Shown here piece by piece: positions 9,140 to 16,453 of a DNA stretch of 61,201 bases. The first letter of the stretch is position 1. Each line of letters starts with the position of its first letter. Below the pieces are notes generated by a model that worked only from the letters and a program-made list of their open reading frames with translations, was not told the DNA's origin and did no database searches. The DNA comes from Actinomycetes bacterium (GTDB lineage Bacteria; Actinomycetota; Actinomycetes; Streptosporangiales; Streptosporangiaceae), in the NCBI GenBank assembly GCA_025964575.1, contig JAOPYO010000478.1:1-61201 (forward strand), written 5' to 3'. Made by a program: the position numbers and the translations under genes.

Positions 9140-10000
9140 CTACTTCAGGCCGAGCAGCCGGGCTGCGTTCTCCTTGAGGATGAGCGGTCGGACCTCAGGT
9201 TTGATGTCGAGCTCGGCGAAGTCGGCGAGCCAGCGGTCCGGGGTGATGACGGGATAGTCGGAACCGAAGAGGACCTTGTCCTTGAGGAGGGTGTTCGCGT
9301 AGCGGATGAGCTGCGGCGGGAAGTACTTCGGCGACCAGCCGGAGAGATCGATGTGAACCAGCGGTTTGTGGGTGGCGACGGCAAGGGCCTCGTCCTGCCA
9401 GGGGAACGAGGGGTGGGCGAGGATGATCGGCAGGTCGGGGAAGTCGGCCGCCACGTCGTCGACGTCCATCGGATTGGAGTACTTCAGCCGGATGCCGCCC
9501 CCACCTCGCACCCGCGCGCCGATCCCGGTCTGGCCGGTGTGGAACAGGGCCACGACGCCCAGTTCCTCAATGACCTCGTAGAGGGAGTAGGCCATCCGGT
9601 CGTTGGGATGGAAGGCCTGCAGGCTGGGGTGGAACTTGAAACCGCGCACCCCGTACTCCTCGACCAGACGCCGGGCCTGCCGGACGGCCGCCTTCCCCTT
9701 CCACGGGTCCACGCTCGCGAACGGGATCAGGACGTCGGCGTTGGCGGCGCATGCCTGCGCGACCTCGTCGTTGGGAACGGGCGGGTGCCCGGTGGCCGTC
9801 TCGGCATCCACGGTGAACACCACGGCCGCCATCTGGCGTTCCCGGTAATAGGCGGCCAGTTCCGGGACCGTCGGCGCGGCGTGCGCCTTGAAGTACGCGC
9901 CCTTCGCGGCCTCCAGTTCGGGGCTCAGCGAAGAATGCCCGTCCGCCGAGACCTCGGCGTGGGTGTGCACATCGATGGCGGCGAGGTCGGCGATGTTCAC
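9140..10000 (-). CDS. Amidohydrolase of the ACMSD / resorcylate decarboxylase family
   Basis: 286 residues with a TIM-barrel metal-hydrolase pattern: DVHTH near the N-terminus (two metal-binding His), FHTGQ, then ILAHPSFPW and FGSDYP near the end (metal-binding His and catalytic Asp). Family members decarboxylate hydroxybenzoates (gamma-resorcylate, vanillate-type) or aminocarboxymuconate semialdehyde, or hydrolyse C-C or ester bonds. The GTG start overlaps the stop of the SDR gene by four bases. It could remove a carboxyl group from the substrate or act on a ring-opened acyl compound; sequence alone does not decide. Confidence 0.85.
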   Translation of the reverse strand: MNIADLAAIDVHTHAEVSADGHSSLSPELEAAKGAYFKAHAAPTVPELAAYYRERQMAAVVFTVDAETATGHPPVPNDEVAQACAANADVLIPFASVDPWKGKAAVRQARRLVEEYGVRGFKFHPSLQAFHPNDRMAYSLYEVIEELGVVALFHTGQTGIGARVRGGGGIRLKYSNPMDVDDVAADFPDLPIILAHPSFPWQDEALAVATHKPLVHIDLSGWSPKYFPPQLIRYANTLLKDKVLFGSDYPVITPDRWLADFAELDIKPEVRPLILKENAARLLGLK

Positions 10001-10917
10001 TGGGGTTCCCCCTGAGGCGCGGGGATGCCGACGGTCTGCGGTTCGCGGCCCACCGAGGTCGGCCAGGCTTCGGCGATCGCCTCCGCGCTCCAGCCGCCCT
10101 CGGCATAGTCCACGCTGATCTCCTCAGGATGAGACCACAACGACAGCCGGTCCCCGCCGATCCCGATGCACTGACCGGTCACCCCCACGGCGGCGTCGGA
10201 GGCGAGGAAGGTGACCAGCCCGGCCGCGTCGTCCGGTATCCCGAAGCCCTCGTTCCTGCGCAGCCAGGTGGGGAACGGCTCGCCCCGCTCCCGCCACGCC
10301 TCGACGTACGGGGCGAACGCGGGGATGGTGGCGGTCATCGCCGTCGCCGCGACCGGCACGATCGCGTTCACGGTGATCCGGGCCTTGGCGCACTCCATGG
10401 ACCAGGTCCGCGCCATGGCGGCGATGCCGGCCTTCGCCGAGGCGTAGTTGGTCTGGCCGAAGTTGCCGCGCTGCCCGGCCGGCGAGCCCACCAGGATGAG
10501 CCGGCCGCCCTCGTCCTGCTCGCGCATCCGGGCGACGGCGGCGCGGGCGCAGGTGAAGGTGCCCCGCAGGTGCGTCTCGATGACCGCGTCGAAGTCCTCG
10601 TCGGTCATCTTCCACAGCACGCGGTCCCGAAGGATGCCCGCGTTGGTCACCAGCACGTCCAGCCGCCCGTACTCCGCCACCGTCCGGGACACCAGCAGAT
10701 CGGCCGCCTCGGCGGTCCCGACCGGCACCGCCTCGGCGACCGCGCGCCCGCCCGCCAGGGTGATCTGCCGTACGGCGTCGTCTGCGGCGTCGGCGTCGGC
10801 GTCGTTCACCACCACCGACGCTCCCGTCGCCGCCAGGGCCTGTGCGTAGGCCAGTCCCAGGCCGCGCCCGGCGCCGGTGACGATGGCGGCCTTTCCAGTG
10901 AGATCCGTGGCTGTCAT
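9997..10917 (-). CDS. Short-chain dehydrogenase/reductase
   Basis: 306 residues, classical SDR. The cofactor loop is TGAGRGLGLA, then NAG (VTNAGIL) and the active-site YASAK with an upstream catalytic Ser (LVGSPAGQ). The C-terminus is about 50 residues longer than in minimal SDRs (ending in a Pro/Gln-rich tail). The N-terminal loop and the Asp after strand 2 (VVVND) point to NAD(H). The probable job is oxidation of a hydroxyacyl-CoA or diol intermediate in the pathway. The start at 10917 overlaps the LivM stop (ATGA). Confidence 0.9.
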   Translation of the reverse strand: MTATDLTGKAAIVTGAGRGLGLAYAQALAATGASVVVNDADADAADDAVRQITLAGGRAVAEAVPVGTAEAADLLVSRTVAEYGRLDVLVTNAGILRDRVLWKMTDEDFDAVIETHLRGTFTCARAAVARMREQDEGGRLILVGSPAGQRGNFGQTNYASAKAGIAAMARTWSMECAKARITVNAIVPVAATAMTATIPAFAPYVEAWRERGEPFPTWLRRNEGFGIPDDAAGLVTFLASDAAVGVTGQCIGIGGDRLSLWSHPEEISVDYAEGGWSAEAIAEAWPTSVGREPQTVGIPAPQGEPQ

Positions 10918-11888
10918 GGGTTCTCCGTTCGGTCGGGAGTAAAGCGCCTCCGCAACGCCGGGACGATCCCGCCGGGGAGGAAGAGCACCATCGCTATGAG
11001 GAGCAGCGAGTAGACCGCGTACGAGAGCACGCTGGGCGCGTAGCTCGGCATCCCGTCGAGGGTGCCGAGATGGTTGAGAAGCTGGACGATCAGCGTGATG
11101 GCCGCGGCCCCGGCCAGTGCTCCCCAGATCGTGCCGAGGCCGCCGACCACCGCCATGACGACGTATTCGATGGACAGCAGCACCGGGAACGATCCGGGGG
11201 CGACATAGCCGACATAGAACGCGTAGACGCCGCCTGCAAGCCCGGCGAAGGCCGCCGACAGGGCGAACACCACGAGCTTGTAGCGGCCCACGGGAATGCC
11301 GGCGGACTCGGCCGCGACCTCGCTGGTGGCCAGCGCCCGCAAGGCCCGGCCCGGTCGCGAGTGGACGACGTTGCGGGCGATGAGCACGACCACCGCGAGG
11401 GCCAGCCAGGTGAGGTAGGCATAAGCGCGGTCGCCGCCCAGTTCCAGCGGGCCGACGTGGAACTGCGGGATGTCCTGCAGCCCGATGCTGCCTCCCGCGA
11501 ACGTCCACTGCCCGGCCAGCGAGAGCAGGATCAGCTGCATGGCGAGGGTGGCGAAGGCGAGGTGGTTGCCGCGCAGCCGCAGCAGTGGCACTCCGACCAC
11601 CAGAGCGAAGGCCGCAGCGACCAGCGGGGCGGCGAGCAGCCCCAGCAGCGGCGGCTGCCCGTGCACCGCGAGCAGCCCCGCGGTGTAGGCGCCGACGGCG
11701 TAGAACGCGGCCTGCCCCAGCGAGACCTGCCCCGCGTACCCCATGAGCAACGACAGGCCCACCGTCACGATGGCGGCCAGACCGAGCAGGATGTAGATGG
11801 ACAGCCGTCCGTCACCGAGGATCAGCGGGAGGACGAGCGTGCCGGCGGCCACGGCGAGCCCGGCGAACCGGCGGACACTGATGTTCAT
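10914..11888 (-). CDS. livM: Branched-chain/aromatic acid ABC importer permease (LivM type)
   Basis: 324 residues, mostly hydrophobic, with around nine membrane helices. The conserved segment LLMGYAGQVSLGQAAFYAVGAY and the later cytoplasmic EAA-like loop (GRALRALATSEVAAESAGI) identify the LivM subunit of HAAT importers. HAAT systems carry branched-chain amino acids, amides, urea or aromatic acids. The catabolic operon makes an aromatic acid the likely cargo. The start overlaps the LivH stop by four bases. Confidence 0.93.
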   Translation of the reverse strand: MNISVRRFAGLAVAAGTLVLPLILGDGRLSIYILLGLAAIVTVGLSLLMGYAGQVSLGQAAFYAVGAYTAGLLAVHGQPPLLGLLAAPLVAAAFALVVGVPLLRLRGNHLAFATLAMQLILLSLAGQWTFAGGSIGLQDIPQFHVGPLELGGDRAYAYLTWLALAVVVLIARNVVHSRPGRALRALATSEVAAESAGIPVGRYKLVVFALSAAFAGLAGGVYAFYVGYVAPGSFPVLLSIEYVVMAVVGGLGTIWGALAGAAAITLIVQLLNHLGTLDGMPSYAPSVLSYAVYSLLLIAMVLFLPGGIVPALRRRFTPDRTENP

Positions 11889-12745
11889 GCCACCTCCTCG
11901 TGGACGGCCGGCGACCGCGCCGCCCGCCAGATCATGATCGCGAGCATGAGCACGAGCGCGACCTCGGCCTGATAGGCGGCGTTTCCATAGCCCGCGACCA
12001 TGGCCTCGGTCACGCCCAGCAGCAGCCCGCCGACGAGGGCGGGCAGCGGCCGGCTCAGCCCGCCGAGGATCGCCGCCGCGAAGCCGTTGACGATCAGGGA
12101 CACGTCCGAGTCGAACGAGATCGGCTGCAGGGGCGTCAGCAGTACGCCCGCGACGCCGCCCAGGGCACCGCCGAGTGCGAACGCCACCAGTCCCATCCGG
12201 CGCACGTTGATGCCGACGAGCCGTGCCGCGTACGGGTTGGACGCGCACGCGGTGAGCGCCTTGCCGACGTAGGTGCGGGTGAAGAAGAGCCCGAGTGCGG
12301 CGAACACGACGGCGGTCACCGCGATGACGAGCAGGTACTGCCACTGGATCGACGTGCCCGCCACGCCGACGGAGCCGTGCAGACCCGCGAATGACCGGGG
12401 CTGGTCTCCCCACACCGAGATCTCCACGGCATAGGCGAAGACACCGATGCCCAGCGTGACGATGAGTGCGGACTGGGAGGTGGTGCCCGGTCGTCCGGTG
12501 GCGACCAGCCCGGTGAGCAGGCCCGCGAGCACTGCTGTCACGACCGCGGCGGGTTCGGCCACTCCATGCGGTAGGCCGAGCCCGAGGAAGGACGCCGCGC
12601 TCAGCCCGGCGATCACGGAGAAGGTGGCCTGGGCGAAGTTGACCACCCCGGTGACCCGGTGGATCGTGACCAGCCCGCTGCCCACGAGGGCGAATCCGCA
12701 GCCGACCGCGACGCCGCTGACCAGGTAGGTGAGGAACGCGCTCAT
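11885..12745 (-). CDS. livH: Branched-chain/aromatic acid ABC importer permease (LivH type)
   Basis: 286 residues, membrane protein. VNFAQATFSVIAG near the N-terminus and GKALTACASNPYAARLVGI (the loop that meets the ATPases) are typical of LivH, as is the ending with GLLLGVTEAMVAGY. It pairs with LivM to form the channel. The longer frame running upstream overlaps the ATPase gene and is rejected. The ATG at 12745 gives the usual four-base overlap. Confidence 0.93.
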   Translation of the reverse strand: MSAFLTYLVSGVAVGCGFALVGSGLVTIHRVTGVVNFAQATFSVIAGLSAASFLGLGLPHGVAEPAAVVTAVLAGLLTGLVATGRPGTTSQSALIVTLGIGVFAYAVEISVWGDQPRSFAGLHGSVGVAGTSIQWQYLLVIAVTAVVFAALGLFFTRTYVGKALTACASNPYAARLVGINVRRMGLVAFALGGALGGVAGVLLTPLQPISFDSDVSLIVNGFAAAILGGLSRPLPALVGGLLLGVTEAMVAGYGNAAYQAEVALVLMLAIMIWRAARSPAVHEEVA

Positions 12746-13422
12746 GAGGTCTCCCTGATCGGCCCGCCGAGATAGGCGTTCGCCACCTCGGGGCTCCGTG
12801 CGAGCTCCGCGCAAGGACCTTCGGCGACGATGTGGCCGGATTCGAGCACGTACGCCCGGTTGCACAGATCGAAGGCCAGCCGCGCGTTCTGCTCGATCAG
12901 CAGGACGGCCAGACCCCGCTCGGCGTTGAGGGCGGTGAGATGGCGGGCGAGATCGTTGACGATGATCGGTGCGAGGCCGAGGGACAGCTCGTCGATGGCG
13001 ATCACGTCGGGCCGCGCCATCAGGGCCCGGCCCACGGCGACCATCTGCTGCTGCCCGCCGGATAGACCGGCGGCCTTCTGCCGCCGCACCCGCACCAGAT
13101 CGGGCAGCACGCCGTACACCCAGGAGGTGTCGCGATCCGCGGCACGCCAGGCGCCGAGCCGCAGGTTGTCCTCGACAGTGAGGTCGCCGAAGAGCTGGCG
13201 GCCCTCGGGCACGTGCGCGAACCGTCCGCTGACCCGTGCCTCACCCGCGGCCGGTCGCAGAATTCGGGACAGGGTGTTGACCAGCGTGGACTTTCCGGCC
13301 CCGTTCGGTCCGACCAGCGCGACCATCTCCCCGGCGCCGACGGTGAGCGAGACCTGGTCGAGAGCGGTCGCCGATCCGTACCGTACGACCAGGTCCCGCA
13401 CCTCGACCACGGCGCCGTTCAT
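12742..13422 (-). CDS. livF: ABC importer ATP-binding protein (LivF type)
   Basis: 226 residues. Walker A is GPNGAGKST (residues 39-47), the signature is LSGGQQQM, Walker B is VIAIDELSLGLAP and the switch His is replaced by Gln (LLIEQNARLAF), as usual in LivF. The short length and the VPEGRQLFGDLTVEDNL segment separate it from LivG. It forms a heterodimer with the ATPase encoded just upstream. Confidence 0.93.
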   Translation of the reverse strand: MNGAVVEVRDLVVRYGSATALDQVSLTVGAGEMVALVGPNGAGKSTLVNTLSRILRPAAGEARVSGRFAHVPEGRQLFGDLTVEDNLRLGAWRAADRDTSWVYGVLPDLVRVRRQKAAGLSGGQQQMVAVGRALMARPDVIAIDELSLGLAPIIVNDLARHLTALNAERGLAVLLIEQNARLAFDLCNRAYVLESGHIVAEGPCAELARSPEVANAYLGGPIRETS

Positions 13423-14180
13423 CTGGCCACCTCTTCGCCGAGGTAGGCGGCGACCACCCGGGGATCCTCGCGGATCTTCTCCGGCGTTCCGTCGGCGATG
13501 ACCTGACCGAGATCGAAGACGGTGATGCGATCCGCGAGGCGTGTCACGAGGGCGACGTCGTGCTCGATCAGCATGATCGTCAATCCGGTCTCGCGCAGCC
13601 GCCCGATGAGCACGGCCAGTTCCCCGCGCTCGGCGGCGCGCAGCCCGGACGCGGGCTCGTCGAGCAGCAGCAGGGCGGGTTCGGCGCACAGGGCGCGGGC
13701 GAGCTGCATGGAGCGCTGCCGGCCGAGCGGCAGCGACTCCGCGGGCCGGTCCGCCCAAGCGGTGAGTCCGGTCTGCTCGAGTGCCTCATCGGCCAGGACG
13801 CGGATGCGGCCTTCGTCGCGGCGGTGCGCGGGCAGGCGGAGTGCGGCGGACAGGAAGCCGGCGCCCGTCCGGGTGTGCGCGCCGACCATGACGTTCTCGC
13901 GCACGGTCATGCCGCGGAAGATCCGGGCGGCCTGAAAGACGATCGAGATCCCGCGCTCGGCCCGGCGGTGCGGGGCCAGCCGGTCGATCCGCCCGCCGCG
14001 AAAGGTGATCGTGCCCTGGTCGGCGAGCAGGTGACCGCTGATCAGGTTGAACAGCGTCGACTTGCCCGCGCCGTTCGGGCCGATGATCCCGCGCAGCTCG
14101 CCGTCCGCGACGTCGATGGTGACGTCGCGGACGGCGTAGACGCCGCCGAAGTGCCGGGACACACCCCTGATGCTCAGCAT
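13419..14180 (-). CDS. livG: ABC importer ATP-binding protein (LivG type)
   Basis: 253 residues. Walker A is GPNGAGKSTLFNLISG, Walker B is LLLLDEPASGL and the switch is LIEHD. RIFRGMTVRENVMVGAH is the usual LivG motif. The signature segment reads LPLGRQRSMQLARAL instead of LSYGQQR, a variant also known in aromatic-acid HAAT systems. It lies 3 bp after the binding-protein gene and overlaps livF. Confidence 0.93.
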   Translation of the reverse strand: MLSIRGVSRHFGGVYAVRDVTIDVADGELRGIIGPNGAGKSTLFNLISGHLLADQGTITFRGGRIDRLAPHRRAERGISIVFQAARIFRGMTVRENVMVGAHTRTGAGFLSAALRLPAHRRDEGRIRVLADEALEQTGLTAWADRPAESLPLGRQRSMQLARALCAEPALLLLDEPASGLRAAERGELAVLIGRLRETGLTIMLIEHDVALVTRLADRITVFDLGQVIADGTPEKIREDPRVVAAYLGEEVAR

Positions 14181-14183
14181 CCG

Positions 14184-15368
14184 TCACTCCGCCGCGACGG
14201 TCTGGGTGAGCTGCAGCTTCGCCCAGTCGGTGGGCACGAAGGTGCCGTTCTTGACGGTGTTCACCGAGATGTAGTCCGGGGTCAGCCCGGAGTGGTCGGT
14301 GGGGGAGTAGCGGTACTTCCCGTTCGGCGTCACCAGCGTCAAGGTCTCCAGGGCTTCCTGGATCTTCGAGTGATCGGTGCCGCCCGCCTTCTTGATGGCC
14401 TCGAAGAGCAGCAGCGCCGCGCTGTAGCCGTCCTGGGCGAACTGCGGTGGCGCGTACCCGTGCTTCTGTGCGTAGGGCCCGGCCATCTGCTCGATGATCT
14501 GCTTCTGCGGGCCCGCCGGCAGCTGGCCGCCGACGACGCCGATCGAGCTCTCGACCGTGATCCCCTCGGCCGCCTGCCCGACCGGTCCCAGCCACAGCTT
14601 GCTGGCCTGTGATCCGGTCAGCATCAGCGGAACCTTGAGTCCGGCGGAGGCGTACTGCTTGGCCACGATGACCCCGGGTGCGCCCGTGCCCCAGAAAAGG
14701 AGGGACTGCGCACCGGAGTCCTTGACGTGGGTGAAGACCGCGTTGAAGTCGGTCGTCGTGGTCTCGAACTGCTCGTCGCGCACGATCTGGACGCCGTACT
14801 TGGCGGCGAGTTCCTTGGTGCCCTCGTATCCGGCCACCGCATAGGCGCTCTTCGAGTCGTGCGCCACCGCGATCTTGGTGATGTGCTGGGCCTTGAAGTA
14901 CTGCAGATATCGCTCGGCGTACATCACGGACAGGGCCGGAGCGACGAAGACGTACGACTTGATGGGTTTGACCTGCTCGCTGGCCGGCGCGAGGGACAGA
15001 TACGGCAGCTTCTCCCGCTGGGCGAGCGGCTCCACCGCGAGGGCGGAGTTGGAGAACACCGGTCCGATGACCGCGGTGAGCTTCTTGCCCTTGATGTCGT
15101 TGAAGGCGAGGACGCCCTGGTCGGGCAGGGTCTTGTCGTCGCGGGAGACGAGCTCGACCTTGCGCCCGAGTAGACCGCCCTGGGCGTTGACCTGTTCGGC
15201 GGCGAGTTCCACGGCCTTCTTGTCCTCGCTGCCGAGCGGTGCATAGTTGCCGGTCAGCGACACGATCAGGCCGATTTTGATGGACCCCTTGCCGCTGTCC
15301 GACGTTCCACCACAGGCGGCGATCAACGTCAGAGACAAACCGGCGAGCACTGGCACGAATCTTCGCAC
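14184..15368 (-). CDS. livJ: ABC importer substrate-binding lipoprotein (LivJ type)
   Basis: 394 residues. The signal sequence ends in the lipobox LTLIAAC, so the mature protein is anchored outside the membrane. Type I periplasmic-binding fold: IKIGLIVSLTGNYAPLG, then RDDKTLPDQGV and AVIGPVFSNSALAV. The start chosen is GTG 15368, because GGGAGG stands five to six bases before it; a longer frame to 15449 lacks this. First gene of the operon; the substrate is probably an aromatic acid taken up for the encoded pathway. Confidence 0.93.
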   Translation of the reverse strand: MRRFVPVLAGLSLTLIAACGGTSDSGKGSIKIGLIVSLTGNYAPLGSEDKKAVELAAEQVNAQGGLLGRKVELVSRDDKTLPDQGVLAFNDIKGKKLTAVIGPVFSNSALAVEPLAQREKLPYLSLAPASEQVKPIKSYVFVAPALSVMYAERYLQYFKAQHITKIAVAHDSKSAYAVAGYEGTKELAAKYGVQIVRDEQFETTTTDFNAVFTHVKDSGAQSLLFWGTGAPGVIVAKQYASAGLKVPLMLTGSQASKLWLGPVGQAAEGITVESSIGVVGGQLPAGPQKQIIEQMAGPYAQKHGYAPPQFAQDGYSAALLLFEAIKKAGGTDHSKIQEALETLTLVTPNGKYRYSPTDHSGLTPDYISVNTVKNGTFVPTDWAKLQLTQTVAAE

Positions 15369-15420
15369 TGGAACCTCCCGGGGTGGGGCGGGACGTGCTC
15401 TCCCGCCGGTCGGTGAGCTG

Positions 15421-15461
15421 AAGTTAGGCGTATTCTCGACGACAGTCAATAGTTTGCCTAA
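15421..15461 (-). promoter_or_regulatory. livJ operon promoter with flanking inverted repeat
   Basis: On the minus strand TTGACT (15449-15444), a 17-bp spacer and TAACTT (15426-15421) form a good sigma-70-type promoter, giving a leader of about 46 bases before the livJ GTG. TTAGGC at 15424-15429 and its complement GCCTAA at 15456-15461 bracket the -35 box and cover the -10 box. This is a suitable operator for the PaaX protein encoded divergently at 15527. Confidence 0.6.
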
Positions 15462-15526
15462 TATCGACCCGGGTTCGAGGGGCCGTAGGAGCCGGGCTCT
15501 AACCTGGGGCGCTGGGAAGGGGTGCG

Positions 15527-16375
15527 ATGAGCAGGGAAGAAGGACAGGGCGGTGATCCCGAGGCGGGACCGGCGGCCCTGCGTCCGCAGACGGTGATGTT
15601 CACGTTCCTCGGCAACTACGTGCTCGGCCGGGACGTGTGCGTGTTCTCCGGCAGCTATATCGAGGTGATGGCTCGCGTCGGCGTCTCCGAGCACGCCACC
15701 CGCTCGACCCTGACGAGGATGGTCAACCGCGGACTGCTGCGCCGGCAGCGTCAGGGGCGCCGGATGTACTTCGGGCTGACACCGCGTTCCGAGGCGATCC
15801 TCAAGGACGGTGAGGTGCGGGTCTGGCGGCCGGACGCGGTCAACCTGGAGTCCGGCGAGTCCTGGACCCTGGTCGGGTTCTCGCTGCCGGAGGCCTTGCA
15901 GCGGGCCCGGCACGATCTGAGGTCCCGGCTGGTCTGGGCCGGGTTCGGCATGCTGCACAGCGGGCTCTGGATCGCTCCGTCCCGGGTCGATGTCACGGGG
16001 ATCCTGACCGAACTCGGGCTCGAGGACTACGTCAAGGTCTTCACCGCTCACCCCGTCCACCCGGCCGACCTCGGCCCGCTCATCCGCGACGCCTACGATC
16101 TGACCGAGCTCGCCGGACGGTACGAGACGTACCTGCGGCGTTGGGGCCGCCCGGACCCGCTGGCCGGCGTGCCCGACCCGCTCGCCCGCAAGTTGCTGCT
16201 GCTGGCCGAATGGCTCGAGATCGTTCGCCGCGACCCCCGGCTGCCCTTGCACCACCTGCCCGCCGACTGGCCGGCGCCTCGTGCGCGGGAACTCGTCCGG
16301 GCCCTGCACTCCCGGCTGGAGGAGCCGGCCGGAGAGATAGCCGAGGGGCTCCTGGAGACGGTCCCAGCCGAGTGA
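15527..16375 (+). CDS. PaaX-family transcriptional regulator (1)
   Basis: 282 residues: PaaX winged helix (VMFTFLGNYVLGRDVCVFSGSYIEVM, then EHATRSTLTRMVNRGLL), central domain (WTLVGFSLPE, LVWAGFGMLHSGLWIAP) and C-terminal helices (LPLHHLPADWPAPRARELV). PaaX repressors respond to aryl-CoA thioesters such as phenylacetyl-CoA. It is divergent from the livJ operon and lies upstream of the feruloyl-CoA-synthase-type gene, so both are likely targets. A related but distinct PaaX is encoded at 20673. Confidence 0.92.
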   Translation: MSREEGQGGDPEAGPAALRPQTVMFTFLGNYVLGRDVCVFSGSYIEVMARVGVSEHATRSTLTRMVNRGLLRRQRQGRRMYFGLTPRSEAILKDGEVRVWRPDAVNLESGESWTLVGFSLPEALQRARHDLRSRLVWAGFGMLHSGLWIAPSRVDVTGILTELGLEDYVKVFTAHPVHPADLGPLIRDAYDLTELAGRYETYLRRWGRPDPLAGVPDPLARKLLLLAEWLEIVRRDPRLPLHHLPADWPAPRARELVRALHSRLEEPAGEIAEGLLETVPAE

Positions 16376-16406
16376 GTGACGGGGTTCACAAGACACTCCA
16401 CTTGAT

Positions 16407-16442
16407 AGATGATGTTCGACATAGTTATGTCGAACATCATCT
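16407..16442. promoter_or_regulatory. 36-bp palindrome before the CoA ligase gene
   Basis: AGATGATGTTCGACATA, two bases, then the exact complement: 17-bp perfect arms (16407-16423 and 16426-16442). It ends one base before the GGGGAG ribosome site of the ligase start at 16454. As DNA it would be a strong operator for a dimeric or tetrameric regulator; as RNA it would form a stem just before the ribosome site. The arms carry no U-tract, so it is not a typical terminator. Confidence 0.8.
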
Positions 16443-16453
16443 GGGGAGACGCG

